From Bradyrhizobium sp. PSBB068 (GTDB taxonomy: Bacteria > Pseudomonadota > Alphaproteobacteria > Rhizobiales > Xanthobacteraceae), in the NCBI GenBank assembly GCA_016839165.1, contig CP069300.1:1798001-1862000 (forward strand): DNA of 64,000 nucleotides, in the 5' to 3' direction. Below are positions 1-9,657 of this stretch, one piece after another. Each line of letters opens with the position of its first letter. The first letter of the stretch is position 1. The position numbers were made by a program, and so were the translations under genes. The notes below the pieces were generated by a model. That model worked only from the letters and a program-made list of their open reading frames with translations. It did no database searches and was not told where the DNA came from.

Positions 1-1
1 C

Positions 2-1129
2 CCCCGCGAATTCCGCGGCGACCTCGCGGCGATGCTCGGCGCGGCGCATCTCGGCGAGCGGCGGGTCGCAAAGCTGTTCAGCGAATTCGGCGCCGAGACG
101 GTCGAAGCCGCGATCGAAGCCATTCTCGATGCGACGGAGCAGCAGACCCGCGCCGTGGTGTCGACCTGGAGGGATGGTGTGTTCTACGGCGAGGCGCTGC
201 TCGACGATGACGGCCACGGCCGCACCGACATCAAGATCGCCGCCAAGGTGACCAAGAAGGGCAGCGACATTGAGGTCGATCTCACCGGCTCCGATCCGCA
301 GTCGACTAGTTTTGTCAATTCGTCGCACGCCAACATGCAGGCTGCGGTGGCGATGGCGTTTGCCTATCTGATCGACGCCGATATTCCCAAGAACACAGGC
401 GCGCTGCGGCCGCTGAAAGTGGTGGCGAAGCAGGGCACCATCGTGTGGGCCGATCCCGGCCGTCCGGTGACCTTGTGCACCAGCCATCCCTCCAACGAAA
501 TCGTGGAGGCGATCATCAAGGCGATGTCGGCGTCCTGTCCGGATCGCGTGATGGGTGGCTGGGGGCGAAGATTCCGCATCGCGATCCAGGGCGAGGATCC
601 GCGCAACGGACGCAATTTCATCTGGCACATGTTCCAGGCGCGGCCCGGCGGCGGCGCGTCGCCCGGCGGCGACGGCTATTCCTCGATCGGCGAGTGGCAT
701 TCGGTGGGCGGGCTCAAATTCGGCAGCATCGAGGTCGCCGAAGTGCGCTTTCCGCTGCATTTCCGCCAGCACGAGTTCCGGCCGGATTCCGGCGGCGATG
801 GCCAGCATCGCGGCGGCCTCGGTGTGGCGCTCGACATGGTGCTGGAGACCGAGAGGCCGGCCAAGGGCAACACCGCCGGCGACGGCGCGCGCCACGGCCC
901 GTGCGGCATGCTCGGCGGCAAGGATGGCGAGCCGCATCACTATCGCCTCCTGTCGGAAGGCCGCGCGCCGCGCGTGCTGAAGACCAAGGAGGTCGGCATA
1001 GAGCTGCGCCCCGGTGATTGCCTCGAGATCCGCTCGTCGGGCGGCGGCGGCTGGGGGCCGCCTGAGAAGCGCTCGGCTGAGGCGCGCGCGCGCGACGTCG
1101 CGCAAGGTCTGGTTTCGAAGGCGGTATAG
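2..1129 (+). CDS. Hydantoinase B / oxoprolinase family protein, 3' part
   Basis: This is the C-terminal 375 codons of a HyuB-type subunit. The frame is open to the left edge, reading PREFRGDLAAM before the first internal ATG at 32, so the true start lies outside the window. Full-length relatives have about 550 residues, so roughly a third is missing. The conserved HyuB blocks are visible: a Ser/His-containing stretch (NSSHANMQ), a glycine-rich GGGASPGGDGYS segment and the C-terminal GGGGWGPP tail. The family works with a HyuA partner in ATP-dependent opening of hydantoin, oxoproline or similar cyclic amide rings, or in acetone/acetophenone carboxylation. The HyuA gene follows 7 bp downstream, so the two form one transcription unit. 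The substrate cannot be read from sequence. Confidence 0.93.
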   Translation, partial: PREFRGDLAAMLGAAHLGERRVAKLFSEFGAETVEAAIEAILDATEQQTRAVVSTWRDGVFYGEALLDDDGHGRTDIKIAAKVTKKGSDIEVDLTGSDPQSTSFVNSSHANMQAAVAMAFAYLIDADIPKNTGALRPLKVVAKQGTIVWADPGRPVTLCTSHPSNEIVEAIIKAMSASCPDRVMGGWGRRFRIAIQGEDPRNGRNFIWHMFQARPGGGASPGGDGYSSIGEWHSVGGLKFGSIEVAEVRFPLHFRQHEFRPDSGGDGQHRGGLGVALDMVLETERPAKGNTAGDGARHGPCGMLGGKDGEPHHYRLLSEGRAPRVLKTKEVGIELRPGDCLEIRSSGGGGWGPPEKRSAEARARDVAQGLVSKAV

Positions 1130-1136
1130 GGCAGCG

Positions 1137-3176
1137 ATGTATACGATTGGCGTTGACGTCGGCGGCACCTACACCGACCTGGTTGCGACTGATCAAAGCG
1201 GGCGAACCGTGTTCGCGAAATCGCCGTCCACGCCGGCCGATCAGTCGGTCGGCGTGATGGCCGGATTGGAAGAGCTGGCGCGGCGTCTCGGCGTCACGCG
1301 CGCGGCGATGCTGGCCGCCACCGATCGCCTGGTGCACGGCACGACGGTTGCGACCAACGCGTTGCTGGAACGCAAGGGCGCCAAGGTCGCGCTGCTCACC
1401 ACCGAGGGGCATCGCGACGTCGTCGAGATGCGCGAAGGCCTGAAGCCGGATCGCTACGATCTGCGCACGCCGCCGCCCGAGCCGCTGGTGCCGCGCGAGC
1501 GCCGCTTCGGCGTGCGCGAGCGGCTGAAGGCCGACGGCAGCGCCGCTGTTGCGCTCGATGCCGCCGCGCTCGGCGATGTCATCGCCGAGGTCAAGCGCTC
1601 CGGCGCGAATTCGGTCGCGGTCTGCTTCCTGCACGCCTATCTCAACCCGGTGCATGAGCTTGCCGCGGTCGAGCGGCTGGCGAAGGAACTGCCTGATGTC
1701 AGCGTGTCGCGCTCCAGCGACGTGCTGCCGCAGATCAAGGAATATGAGCGCGTCTCGACCACGATCGTGAACGCCTATGTCGAGCCGACGGTGCGGCGCT
1801 ATCTGACCAATCTGGAGCGCAGCCTGCATGAAGCCGGCTTCAAGGGCTCGCTGTTCGTCGTGCTGTCGCACGGCGGCATGGCGCCGGTGGAGGAAGCCTC
1901 GCGGCTCGCTGCCGGCACCGTGCTGTCGGGCCCGGCCGGCGGCATCTCCGGCAGCCGCCGCTGCGCCGAGATGCTTGGGATTCCCGATCTCGTGCCGTTC
2001 GACATGGGCGGCACCTCGACCGATATTTCCTTGATCGCTGACGGCCAGGCCTCCCTGTCGGCCGACGGCATGCTCGCCGGCCAGCGCATCGCGCTGCGCA
2101 GCCTCGACATCGCCAGTATCGCGGCGGGCGGCGGCTCGATCGCCAGCGTCGACGGCAGCCGCACGCTGCGGGTCGGGCCGGAGAGCGCGGGCTCGGTGCC
2201 GGGTCCCGCCTGCTACGGCAACGGCGGAACGGCTGCCACCGTCACCGACGCGAATGTCGTGCTCGGCTATCTCGATGCGGCGGCCTTCATGGGCGGCGCG
2301 CGGCCGCTCGATCGCGCCGCGTCGGAAGCCGCGGTTGACCGCATTGCGGCGGCGCTCGAGCTGTCGCGGATCGAGGCGGCCGCCGGCATCTACAAGATGA
2401 TCAACCTGAAGATGGCCGACGGCATCCGCCTGATGACCTTGCGCCGCGGCGTCGATCCCCGCAAATTCGCGCTGCTCAGCTTCGGCGGCGCGGCCGGCAT
2501 GCACGCCGCCGAGGTCGCGCGCGAGCTCGAGATCAAGCGCATCATCGTGCCGACGGTGGCCTCCGTGCTGTCGGCCTGGGGCATGCTGACCAGCGATCTG
2601 CGCTACGAGGTCAGCCGCACGCATTACGGTACGGGGCGGATTTCCGCCGACGAGGTGCGCGCCTTGTTTGCCGCGCTGGAAGCGCAGGCCGCGGGGCGGC
2701 TGCGCGACTGGTTCAAGGGCGACATCGCAATCGAGCGCTCCGCCGAGATGCGTTATGGCGAGCAGGTGTTCGAGATCGACGTGCCGCTCGGCGATCTCGA
2801 TCTCGGCGCCGCTGACCTCGTGGCGCAGATCGAGGAGCGCTTCCATCGCCGCCATGAGGAGCTCTACACCTACGCCTCGCGCGGGCAGGAGGTGGTGTTC
2901 GTCAACGCCCGCGTCGCCGCGGTCGGCAAGGTCGCGCCACGCGGCAGCGATGCCGGAAAGGCCGGCTCGGCTGCGGCCTGCACGCCCCGCGGCAAGCGGC
3001 AGGCCTGGCTCGGTGGCTGGCGTGAAGTGCCGGTCTATGCGCTCGATGGCCTCAAACCGGGCCATTCGCTGGCCGGTCCTGCCATTATCGAGGCCGAAAC
3101 CACCACGGTTCTGGTCGCTGATGGCGACCGCGTCACGGTCAATGCGCTGGGTTGGCTGGACATAACATTGCGCTGA
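1137..3176 (+). CDS. Hydantoinase A / oxoprolinase family protein
   Basis: This 679-residue HyuA-type subunit starts at the ATG 7 bp after the hyuB stop. An in-frame upstream extension to 1014 only overlaps hyuB and is unlikely to be used. The N-terminal IGVDVGGTYTDLV (residues 4-16) and DMGGTSTDISL (about 289-299) are the nucleotide-binding signatures of this ASKHA-like fold. GGGSIASVD and GPESAGSVPGPACYG are further family blocks. Family members couple ATP hydrolysis to amide-ring opening or carboxylation together with HyuB. The length is normal. The binding protein gene that follows 100 bp later may serve the same substrate, but no permease accompanies it. Confidence 0.95.
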   Translation: MYTIGVDVGGTYTDLVATDQSGRTVFAKSPSTPADQSVGVMAGLEELARRLGVTRAAMLAATDRLVHGTTVATNALLERKGAKVALLTTEGHRDVVEMREGLKPDRYDLRTPPPEPLVPRERRFGVRERLKADGSAAVALDAAALGDVIAEVKRSGANSVAVCFLHAYLNPVHELAAVERLAKELPDVSVSRSSDVLPQIKEYERVSTTIVNAYVEPTVRRYLTNLERSLHEAGFKGSLFVVLSHGGMAPVEEASRLAAGTVLSGPAGGISGSRRCAEMLGIPDLVPFDMGGTSTDISLIADGQASLSADGMLAGQRIALRSLDIASIAAGGGSIASVDGSRTLRVGPESAGSVPGPACYGNGGTAATVTDANVVLGYLDAAAFMGGARPLDRAASEAAVDRIAAALELSRIEAAAGIYKMINLKMADGIRLMTLRRGVDPRKFALLSFGGAAGMHAAEVARELEIKRIIVPTVASVLSAWGMLTSDLRYEVSRTHYGTGRISADEVRALFAALEAQAAGRLRDWFKGDIAIERSAEMRYGEQVFEIDVPLGDLDLGAADLVAQIEERFHRRHEELYTYASRGQEVVFVNARVAAVGKVAPRGSDAGKAGSAAACTPRGKRQAWLGGWREVPVYALDGLKPGHSLAGPAIIEAETTTVLVADGDRVTVNALGWLDITLR

Positions 3177-3276
3177 GGTCCACCTCTGCCATCAACATTT
3201 CATTTTTCCGGCCTTGGCTTGGGCGATAAAGTCCGCTCGCTGGGAGGGAGCGCCGGTCTGCGCCGGCGTTGTGGCG

Positions 3277-4524
3277 ATGTTGATGCAAACAAAAAGACAA
3301 ACTGCGCTTTCGATATCGCTGGTCTTCGCAGCCGTTCTTGCGGCGGTGCCGATGCGCGCGCAGCAGGCGCAGGCAGCGCCCGAGGCGGCCGGCAGCGAAA
3401 TCCGCATCGGCAATGTCATGCCCTACACCGGGCCGCTCGCCGCGTTCGCCACCATCGGGCGGGCGGAAGCCGCCTATTTCGACATGGTCAACGAGCATGG
3501 CGGCATCAACGGCCGCAAGGTCAGGTTCGTCTCGGTCGATGACAGCTCCAATCCGAAGACCGCGATGGAGCAGACCCGCGATCTCGTGGAGCATCAGGAC
3601 GTGCTGTTGATGTTCGGCTCGTTCGGGACGCCGAGCAACCTCGCGGTCCGAAAATATCTCAACGAGAGGAAGGTCCCGCAGCTGTTCGTCGCCTCCGGCG
3701 ACGAGGAGTGGGCGCATCCCACGAGCTTTCCCTGGACCATGGGCTGGCAGCCGACCTTCCGCGCCGAGGGACGGATCTATGCCAATTACATCCAGGCCGC
3801 CTATCCCTCGCGCAAGATAGCGGTGCTGTGGCAGAACGACCAGTTCGGCCGTGACCTGTTCAGAGGATTGCAGGAAGGGCTCGGCGACACCGCGGGCATG
3901 ATCGTCGCCGACCTCGCCTTCGACGCATCGGAGACCGCGATCCAGAACCAGGTCGGAATCCTGAAAGGTTCCGGCGCCGACATCCTGGTGTTCGACGGCG
4001 CCCCGGCGATCGCGGCGCGCGCGATCCGCGTCGCCGCCGACCTCGACTGGCATCCGGTGTTCATCCTCGACAATGCATCGGCCTCGATCGCCAGCGCGCT
4101 GCGGCCCGCCGGCCTGCAGAATTCGCTCGGCGTGATCTCGACCTCGTTCCTGAAGGACGCCGGCGACGCCGCCTGGAAGAACGATCCGCAGATCAAGGCG
4201 TGGGACGCCTTCATGGACAGGTACTATCCCGACGGCGACAAGGACGACATCTACGCCGTGTTCGGCTATGCCGCCGCCGACACGCTGATGCAGGTGCTGC
4301 GGCAGTGCGGCGACGACCTGTCGCGCGACAACATCATGCGGCAGGCGGCGTCGCTGAAGAACTTTCAGAGCCCGATCGCGCTGCCTGGGATCGTGATCAA
4401 CACCGGGCCGAAGGATTTCCGTCCGATCAAGCAGATGCGGCTGGTGCAGTTCGACGGCAACGCCTGGCAGCCGATCGGCGACGTGATCGAAAGCGCGTTC
4501 ACAGCTGTCAGGGAGGATAATTGA
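3277..4524 (+). CDS. ABC transporter substrate-binding protein, branched-chain amino acid (LivK/Peripla_BP_6) type
   Basis: A periplasmic binding protein of about 415 residues. It has a signal peptide (basic TKRQ, a hydrophobic run, cleavage near AQAAP), then the family opening IRIGNVMPYTGPLAAF and the usual AYFDMVNEHGGINGRKV block. The start is uncertain: ATG 3277 and ATG 3283 give normal signal peptides, while the frame is open back to a TTG at 3214, and no clear Shine-Dalgarno sequence lies at the right distance. It stands alone, with no Liv permease or ATPase gene beside it, 100 bp behind hyuA. It probably shares a transporter encoded elsewhere or works with the hydantoinase genes. The ligand is unknown. 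Confidence 0.88.
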   Translation: MLMQTKRQTALSISLVFAAVLAAVPMRAQQAQAAPEAAGSEIRIGNVMPYTGPLAAFATIGRAEAAYFDMVNEHGGINGRKVRFVSVDDSSNPKTAMEQTRDLVEHQDVLLMFGSFGTPSNLAVRKYLNERKVPQLFVASGDEEWAHPTSFPWTMGWQPTFRAEGRIYANYIQAAYPSRKIAVLWQNDQFGRDLFRGLQEGLGDTAGMIVADLAFDASETAIQNQVGILKGSGADILVFDGAPAIAARAIRVAADLDWHPVFILDNASASIASALRPAGLQNSLGVISTSFLKDAGDAAWKNDPQIKAWDAFMDRYYPDGDKDDIYAVFGYAAADTLMQVLRQCGDDLSRDNIMRQAASLKNFQSPIALPGIVINTGPKDFRPIKQMRLVQFDGNAWQPIGDVIESAFTAVREDN

Positions 4525-4548
4525 GGGGGGCGCGGTAGTTGAGGAAGC

Positions 4549-4672
4549 GTCGTCCCGGCGAAGGCCGGGACCCATTACCACCGAAGCCTGTTGTTATAGC
4601 GGGCTGTGGCTCCAGCGCACCGGCTCACTCCCATTCGTGGTTATGGGTCCCGGCCTTCGCCGGGACGACGAC
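4549..4672. repeat. Paired inverted palindromic intergenic repeats (GTCCCGGC-GAAG-GCCGGGAC family)
   Basis: Two copies of a short hairpin face each other: 4549-4577 (CGTCCCGGCGAAGGCCGGGA then CCCATTA) and 4641-4672, its reverse complement beginning TATGGGTCCCGGCC. Each copy forms its own GC-rich stem and the pair can also fold together. They lie between convergent genes (binding protein on plus, enolase-family enzyme on minus), where such elements often act as transcript 3' ends. A variant with CCTGG in place of CCCGG occurs near 17.7/18.8 kb and 54.4 kb. Confidence 0.85.
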
Positions 4673-4697
4673 GTGGAGAGGATCGGCGCAACGATTT

Positions 4698-5912
4698 CTA
4701 CTTCTTCAGCCCGTAGTTCAACAGCCCGCCCTTGTTCTTCGGCGGATGCGCGCGCAGGCCGTCCTCGTTCGGCTCGGTGCCCCAGCCCGGGCGGTCCGGG
4801 ATCACCAGATGGCCGTCGACGAATTCGGGCACATGGGTGAACAGCTCGTGGTCCCAGGCGAGGCGATCGATGTCGGTCTCCATGATCCGCAAATTCGGCA
4901 CTGCCGCGCAGAAATGCGCGTTCATCATGGTGCAGAGATGGCCGTAGAAATTATGCGGCGCGACGTTGACCTCGAAATGCTCGGCGGCGGCGACGATCTT
5001 CATTGATTGCCAGACCCCGTTCCACGGCGTGTCGATGATCGCGACGTCCATCGCCTGCTCGGCGAAATAGGGGAGGAATTCGCGCAAGCCCAGCAGCGTC
5101 TCGCAGGACGAGATCGGGTGCGGGCTCTGGCGGCGGATGTAGCCGAGCGCCTGCGGGTTGAAGGTGTCGATCTCGACCCAGAACATGTCCATCTTCTCGA
5201 TGGCGCGCAGGATATTCAGATAGCCCTCGGTCTTGGCGTTGAAGTTGAGGTCGAGCAAAAGGTCGACATCCGGCCCCGCGCCGTCGCGGATCGCCTCCAG
5301 ATGCATGCATAGATTGCGCAGCACATTGCGGTCGACATTGATCTCGGGCTGGAACGGCACGCCGAAGCCGGGACGCCAGCCCGCGGGCTTGCCGTCGGTG
5401 TAGACGAAGATGTTGGTCTTCATCGCCGTGAATTTCTTCTCGCGCACCTCGGCGCCGATCGCCTTGACGCCGTCGAGATCGGTGATGGCCGGCTTGTACC
5501 AGTCGGGGTGATTGATGCGCCAGGTCGCGCAATGCGACCAGTAGACCCGCACGCGGTCGCGGATCTTGCCGCCGAGCAGATCGTAGCAGGGCACGCCGAG
5601 CGCCTTGGCCTTGACGTCGAGCAGCGCGTTCTCGATGGCCCCTAACGCCAGCGCCACCACGCCGCCGGCAGCGGGACGGGTCGCGGCGAACAGCTCGACA
5701 TAAATCCGCTCGTGCTCGAACGCGTTCTTGCCGACCACCCGCGCCGACAGCCGTTCGATCGCGGCGGTCACGCCGGGCGCGCCAAAACCTTCGTCATACT
5801 CGCTCCAGCCGACCAGCCCATCCGAGGTCGTCACCTTGACGAAATGATAATTCCGCCAGCCGGCATCGCAGGCGAGCGTTTCGACGCTTTTGATGGTGGT
5901 TGATTTGCTCAT
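4698..5912 (-). CDS. Enolase-superfamily mandelate racemase / muconate lactonizing-type enzyme
   Basis: A 404-residue protein starting at MSKSTTIK, with AGGAAA as a ribosome binding site just upstream. An upstream in-frame extension to 5999 has no such support. The barrel-domain metal ligands are recognisable: Asp in LLLDLNFN, Glu in FWVEIDTF and Glu in SSCETLLG. A His in APHNFYGHL fits the second catalytic base. The N-terminal capping domain contains the loop YDEGFGAPG. Family members abstract the alpha proton of a carboxylate, giving racemisation, dehydration or cycloisomerisation. Sugar-acid dehydratase is the commonest function, but the substrate is not evident. It is transcribed towards the lone binding-protein gene and divergently from the CoA transferase. 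Confidence 0.88.
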   Translation of the reverse strand: MSKSTTIKSVETLACDAGWRNYHFVKVTTSDGLVGWSEYDEGFGAPGVTAAIERLSARVVGKNAFEHERIYVELFAATRPAAGGVVALALGAIENALLDVKAKALGVPCYDLLGGKIRDRVRVYWSHCATWRINHPDWYKPAITDLDGVKAIGAEVREKKFTAMKTNIFVYTDGKPAGWRPGFGVPFQPEINVDRNVLRNLCMHLEAIRDGAGPDVDLLLDLNFNAKTEGYLNILRAIEKMDMFWVEIDTFNPQALGYIRRQSPHPISSCETLLGLREFLPYFAEQAMDVAIIDTPWNGVWQSMKIVAAAEHFEVNVAPHNFYGHLCTMMNAHFCAAVPNLRIMETDIDRLAWDHELFTHVPEFVDGHLVIPDRPGWGTEPNEDGLRAHPPKNKGGLLNYGLKK

Positions 5913-6115
5913 GGTTTCCTGCCCCGCGCTTGTTGATGGTTGAAGGGAGCACAATAGCGGATCGAGCAATGCGTCAACCGCACGGCGGCAGACCGTCAAC
6001 GCACGCTTGCTGCAAAGTGCTGCGGCAATCCAGCGAATTCCGTCAAGCGGAAGAAAATTCCACTTGCATCACACAGTCGGCGCGGCTTCAAGTTCAAGCA
6101 ACAAGAAACTGAATC

Positions 6116-6132
6116 AGCCGATGTCATCGGCT
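6116..6132. promoter_or_regulatory. Perfect inverted repeat upstream of the CoA transferase gene (possible operator)
   Basis: AGCCGATG-T-CATCGGCT is an exact 8-bp inverted repeat with one central base, ending 25 bp before the start codon at 6158. Its position in a 245-bp divergent intergenic region fits an operator or a leader hairpin. No regulator gene is adjacent, so the assignment is inference. Confidence 0.35.
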
Positions 6133-6157
6133 GGTCATTTTGTCGCGAGGAAGCGTG

Positions 6158-8581
6158 ATGGGCGCGTTGTCGCATCTGCGGATTGTCGAGATCGGAAGCG
6201 CGGCGGCGACGAGCTATTGCGCGCGGCTGTTCGCGGATTTCGGCGCCGATGTGCAGAAGGTCGAACCGCAGGCGGGCGATCCGCTTCGCCGCACCGCGCC
6301 GCTGACGCCGCAAGGGCACAGCGCGTGGTTCGCGTTTCTCAACTTCAACAAATCGAGCGTCGTCCTCGCGCAGCGCGATGCATCGCGCCTGCACGAGCTG
6401 ATCGCAGGCTGCGACATTTTGCTCGACGGGCGCGGCGTCGCTGCGGCCGATTGTCCCGACATCGATCTCGATACGATCAGGCGCGACAATCCGGGGCTGA
6501 TCCATCTCGACCTCGCCTGGTTCGGCGATCGCGGACCCTATGCCGATTTCGCCGCGACCGATTCCACGATCCGCGCGCTGACCGGACTCGTGAAGCTGGT
6601 CGGACCCGAGCAGGGGCCGCCGATGCACGCGCCGGACTTCCAGGTCGGCATCCTGGGCGGGCTGTGGGGCTTCATCGCGGCAGCCGCATCGGTGCTCGGC
6701 CGCATGCAGGACGGGCGCGGGCGCGAAAGCCATCTCAGCCTGTTCGAAGCCTCTATCGCGGTCACCGAATACATCATGTTCGAGGCGTTCCAGCGCGGCG
6801 ACATCATGCGGCGGATCGGGGTCAACCGGTTCTGGCCGACTTTTCCGGTCGGCATCTACGAGACGAGGCAAGGCTGGCTCGGCGTCACCACGGTGACCCC
6901 GGCGCAGTGGCGCGCGTTCTGCGAAATGCTCGGGCTGAATGAATTGCGCGACGATCCGACGCTGGTCATGGGCGTCGACCGGTTGCAACGCGTCGCCGAG
7001 ATCGAAGGCAAGATCCTGCCGAAGCTGAAGCAGCGCACCGCGCAGGAATGGTTCACCGAGGGTCTCAAGCGCAAGATCCCGATCGTGCCGGTGCCGGAGA
7101 TATCGGACCTCATCGCCGACGAGGAGAAGCGCGCCCGCGGCGCCATCGTGCCGATCGCGGTCGGCAACGAGGCTGGTTTCAGCGCCGGCACGATGCAGCG
7201 GCTGACGGCAACGCCGCCGCGGCGCGGTGGCCGCGTGCCCGATATCGGCGAGCAGCAGGCGAGGCTCGAGGCCGCGCCGCGCCTGCCCACGCCGAAGCCG
7301 GCTCCGACCATTCGGTTGCCGCTCGAAGGCATCCGCGTCGTCGATTTCTCGATGGGCTGGGCCGGACCGATCTGTACCCGCACGCTCGCCGATCTCGGCG
7401 CCGACGTCATCAAGATCGAGGCGACGCAGTATCCGGACTGGTGGCGCGGCGTTGATCGGCGCCCGGCCTATGTGCTGGAGCAGATGTACGAGAAGTCGGT
7501 GCGCTACTGCATCATGAACCGCAACAAGCGCGGCATCACGCTCGACCTGACCCGGCCGAAGGGGCTGGCACTTGCAAAGCGGCTGCTCGCCGATGCCGAC
7601 CTCGTGGTCGACAATTATTCGGTCGAGGTGCTGCCCAAGCTTGGGCTCGGTTACGACGTGCTGAGCAAGATCAATCCGAAGCTCGTGATGATGTCGATGT
7701 CGGCATTCGGCGCCGGCAGCGTGCATCGCGATTGCCGGGCCTATGGATCGACCCTTGAGCAAGGCTCGGGCCTGCCGAGCGTGGTCGGCGATGCCGGCGG
7801 GCCGCCGGTCATGAGCCATACCGCGTTCGGTGACGCCGTCGGCGGCCTCAATGGCGCCGTCGCGGTGCTGACCGCGCTGATCCACGCCAAACTCACGGGG
7901 CAGGGCCAGTTCATCGATCTCGCCCAGATCGAATGCATGATGCCGTTCGCAGCGCCCTGGATCGTCGCGCATTCGATCGACGGCAAGCAGCCTTCGAAAT
8001 ACGGCAACCGCCATCCGGATTTCGTGCCGCATGGCTGCTTCCGCTGCAATGGCGAGGACAACTGGATCGTGGTCGCGGTCTCCGACGACGCGATGTGGCT
8101 CAAACTTGCGCGACTGCTCGGCCGCGAGGATTGGGCGGCAGACCAAAAGCTCAGGACTGCCGCGGGCCGTCGTGCCATCGAGGCCGAGATCGAGGCTGCG
8201 ATCACGGCCTGGACCTCCGCGCGCGATGCCGATGCGGCGATGGCCGCGCTGCAATCCGCTGGTGTTGCATCCGGCGTGGCGCGGCTGCCGATCGATCTGT
8301 TGAAGGATCCGCAGCTCCACGCCCGCGGCTTCATCCAGCAGGTCGACCGCGCCTTCATCGGACGGCATCCGCAGCCATCGATGCCGTTCCGTGAAGGCGA
8401 CGCGCCGTTCGCGATCCGCTCGGTGCCGCCGACGCTCGGCGAGCACAACCGGGAAATTCTTGGCGGCATGCTCGGCCTGTCCGACGCCGAGCTCGAGGAG
8501 CTCAGCCGCGATGGCATCATCGGCACCGAGATGCTGATGGAGGAGCAGCTGGTGAAAGAGAAGAAGCGGGCGGCGGGCTGA
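6158..8581 (+). CDS. Double-domain CaiB/BaiF (class III) CoA transferase
   Basis: An 807-residue protein with two complete class III CoA-transferase modules. The N-terminal half opens MGALSHLRIVEIGS and contains GADVQKVEPQ. The C-terminal half restarts near residue 390 with IRVVDFSMGWAGPICTR and GADVIKIEATQ. The usual single-domain enzyme has about 400 residues. Candidate catalytic aspartates are in HAPDFQVG (first half) and AFGDAVGG (second half). The start is ATG 6158 with GAGGAAG four bases upstream. These enzymes move CoA between carboxylic acids. The stop overlaps the next start (TGATG), so the gene heads the transporter operon, which suggests that the imported acid is activated as its CoA thioester. 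Confidence 0.9.
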   Translation: MGALSHLRIVEIGSAAATSYCARLFADFGADVQKVEPQAGDPLRRTAPLTPQGHSAWFAFLNFNKSSVVLAQRDASRLHELIAGCDILLDGRGVAAADCPDIDLDTIRRDNPGLIHLDLAWFGDRGPYADFAATDSTIRALTGLVKLVGPEQGPPMHAPDFQVGILGGLWGFIAAAASVLGRMQDGRGRESHLSLFEASIAVTEYIMFEAFQRGDIMRRIGVNRFWPTFPVGIYETRQGWLGVTTVTPAQWRAFCEMLGLNELRDDPTLVMGVDRLQRVAEIEGKILPKLKQRTAQEWFTEGLKRKIPIVPVPEISDLIADEEKRARGAIVPIAVGNEAGFSAGTMQRLTATPPRRGGRVPDIGEQQARLEAAPRLPTPKPAPTIRLPLEGIRVVDFSMGWAGPICTRTLADLGADVIKIEATQYPDWWRGVDRRPAYVLEQMYEKSVRYCIMNRNKRGITLDLTRPKGLALAKRLLADADLVVDNYSVEVLPKLGLGYDVLSKINPKLVMMSMSAFGAGSVHRDCRAYGSTLEQGSGLPSVVGDAGGPPVMSHTAFGDAVGGLNGAVAVLTALIHAKLTGQGQFIDLAQIECMMPFAAPWIVAHSIDGKQPSKYGNRHPDFVPHGCFRCNGEDNWIVVAVSDDAMWLKLARLLGREDWAADQKLRTAAGRRAIEAEIEAAITAWTSARDADAAMAALQSAGVASGVARLPIDLLKDPQLHARGFIQQVDRAFIGRHPQPSMPFREGDAPFAIRSVPPTLGEHNREILGGMLGLSDAELEELSRDGIIGTEMLMEEQLVKEKKRAAG

Positions 8582-9657
8582 TGGGAGCAGCGCCACCGGC
8601 ACAGCGCAAGGCGGAGGGCGCGCGCGATGGCGTGCGGCCGCTGCTGTCCGTGCGCGGGCTCGGCATCCGTTTCAGGACCGCGCAAGGCATCTGGCAGGCG
8701 ACGCGCGGAATCGACTTCGACGTCGCGCCCGGCGAGCGCATCGGCATCGTCGGCGAGAGCGGCTGCGGCAAGACCATCACCGGGCTGTCGATCCTGCGCC
8801 TGTTGCCGGGCAATTTCGCCGGGCTCGACGGCAAGATCCTGTTCGACGGCATCGATCTGGCGTCCTGCAGCGCGCGGCAGATGCGCGCCATCCGCGGCAA
8901 GCGCATCGCGATGATCTTCCAGGAGCCCATGAGCGCGCTCGACCCGGTGTTCACCGTCGGCCACCAGATCGCCGAGACGCTGCGCGTGCATAGCGATGTT
9001 TCCTATGAGGAGGCGCGTACGAAGACGCTGGAGATGCTTCGCCGGGTCGGTATCGCCTCGCCGGAGCGGCGGATCGACGATTACCCGCACCAACTCTCTG
9101 GCGGCATGCGCCAGCGCGTGATGATCGCAGCCAGCCTGATCTGCGGGCCGCAGCTCTTGATCGCGGACGAGCCGACCACCGCGCTCGACGTCACCGTGCA
9201 GGCGCAGATCCTCGAACTGCTGCGTGACATCAGCGAGACCTCGAAGACCGCGCTGATGCTGATCACCCACGATCTCGGCGTCGTCGCCGAGACCTGCACG
9301 CGGATGATCACGATGTATGCCGGCGAGGTGATCGAGGATGCCACCGTCGACGAGGCGCTGGTGCGACCGCTGCATCCCTATACGTCGGGCCTGTTGCGCT
9401 CGCTGCCGCATTTGAGCCCGCGTCACGGCCGGCTGCCGTCGATCCGGGGCCGGGTGCCGTCGATATCAGAGATGCCGGCCGGCTGCCGCTTCCGCGCCCG
9501 TTGCGCGCATGCGGCCAAAGGCTGCGAGGCCGAGCAAAAGCTGCAGGATGCCGGCGGCGGCAGAAGAGTGCGCTGCCATCGCTTTGCCGAGCTCAATCTG
9601 CCAGGTGCACTGCATCCGCCGGATGCGCAGGTTGCCGCGAAGGTCGCGACGCAATGA
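8581..9657 (+). CDS. Peptide/nickel-type ABC transporter ATP-binding protein (OppD/DppD-like)
   Basis: A 358-residue ATPase. Walker A is GESGCGKT at about residues 57-64, the signature is LSGGMRQR, and Walker B runs into [12 protein letters not shown]. The C-terminal oligopeptide-transporter extension with clustered cysteines ([17 protein letters not shown]) identifies the Opp/Dpp class and is absent from Liv-type ATPases. The ATG overlaps the preceding stop by one base, and the gene's own stop overlaps the next start (ATGA), so translation is probably coupled along the operon. It would pair with the OppF-like ATPase on the cytoplasmic face of the two permeases encoded downstream. Confidence 0.95.
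   Translation: MGAAPPAQRKAEGARDGVRPLLSVRGLGIRFRTAQGIWQATRGIDFDVAPGERIGIVGESGCGKTITGLSILRLLPGNFAGLDGKILFDGIDLASCSARQMRAIRGKRIAMIFQEPMSALDPVFTVGHQIAETLRVHSDVSYEEARTKTLEMLRRVGIASPERRIDDYPHQLSGGMRQRVMIAASLICGPQLLIADEPTTALDVTVQAQILELLRDISETSKTALMLITHDLGVVAETCTRMITMYAGEVIEDATVDEALVRPLHPYTSGLLRSLPHLSPRHGRLPSIRGRVPSISEMPAGCRFRARCAHAAKGCEAEQKLQDAGGGRRVRCHRFAELNLPGALHPPDAQVAAKVATQ

Noticed and set aside
714..3065. Long minus-strand open frame of 783 codons opposite the hydantoinase A gene
   Set aside because: High third-position GC on the plus strand makes long open antisense frames. Its translation is rich in Arg, His, Asp and Gly in low-complexity order with no domain. The same applies to the long minus-strand frames opposite the CoA transferase (5996-8602), carboxylase (14802-17609) and fused permease (40355-42388).
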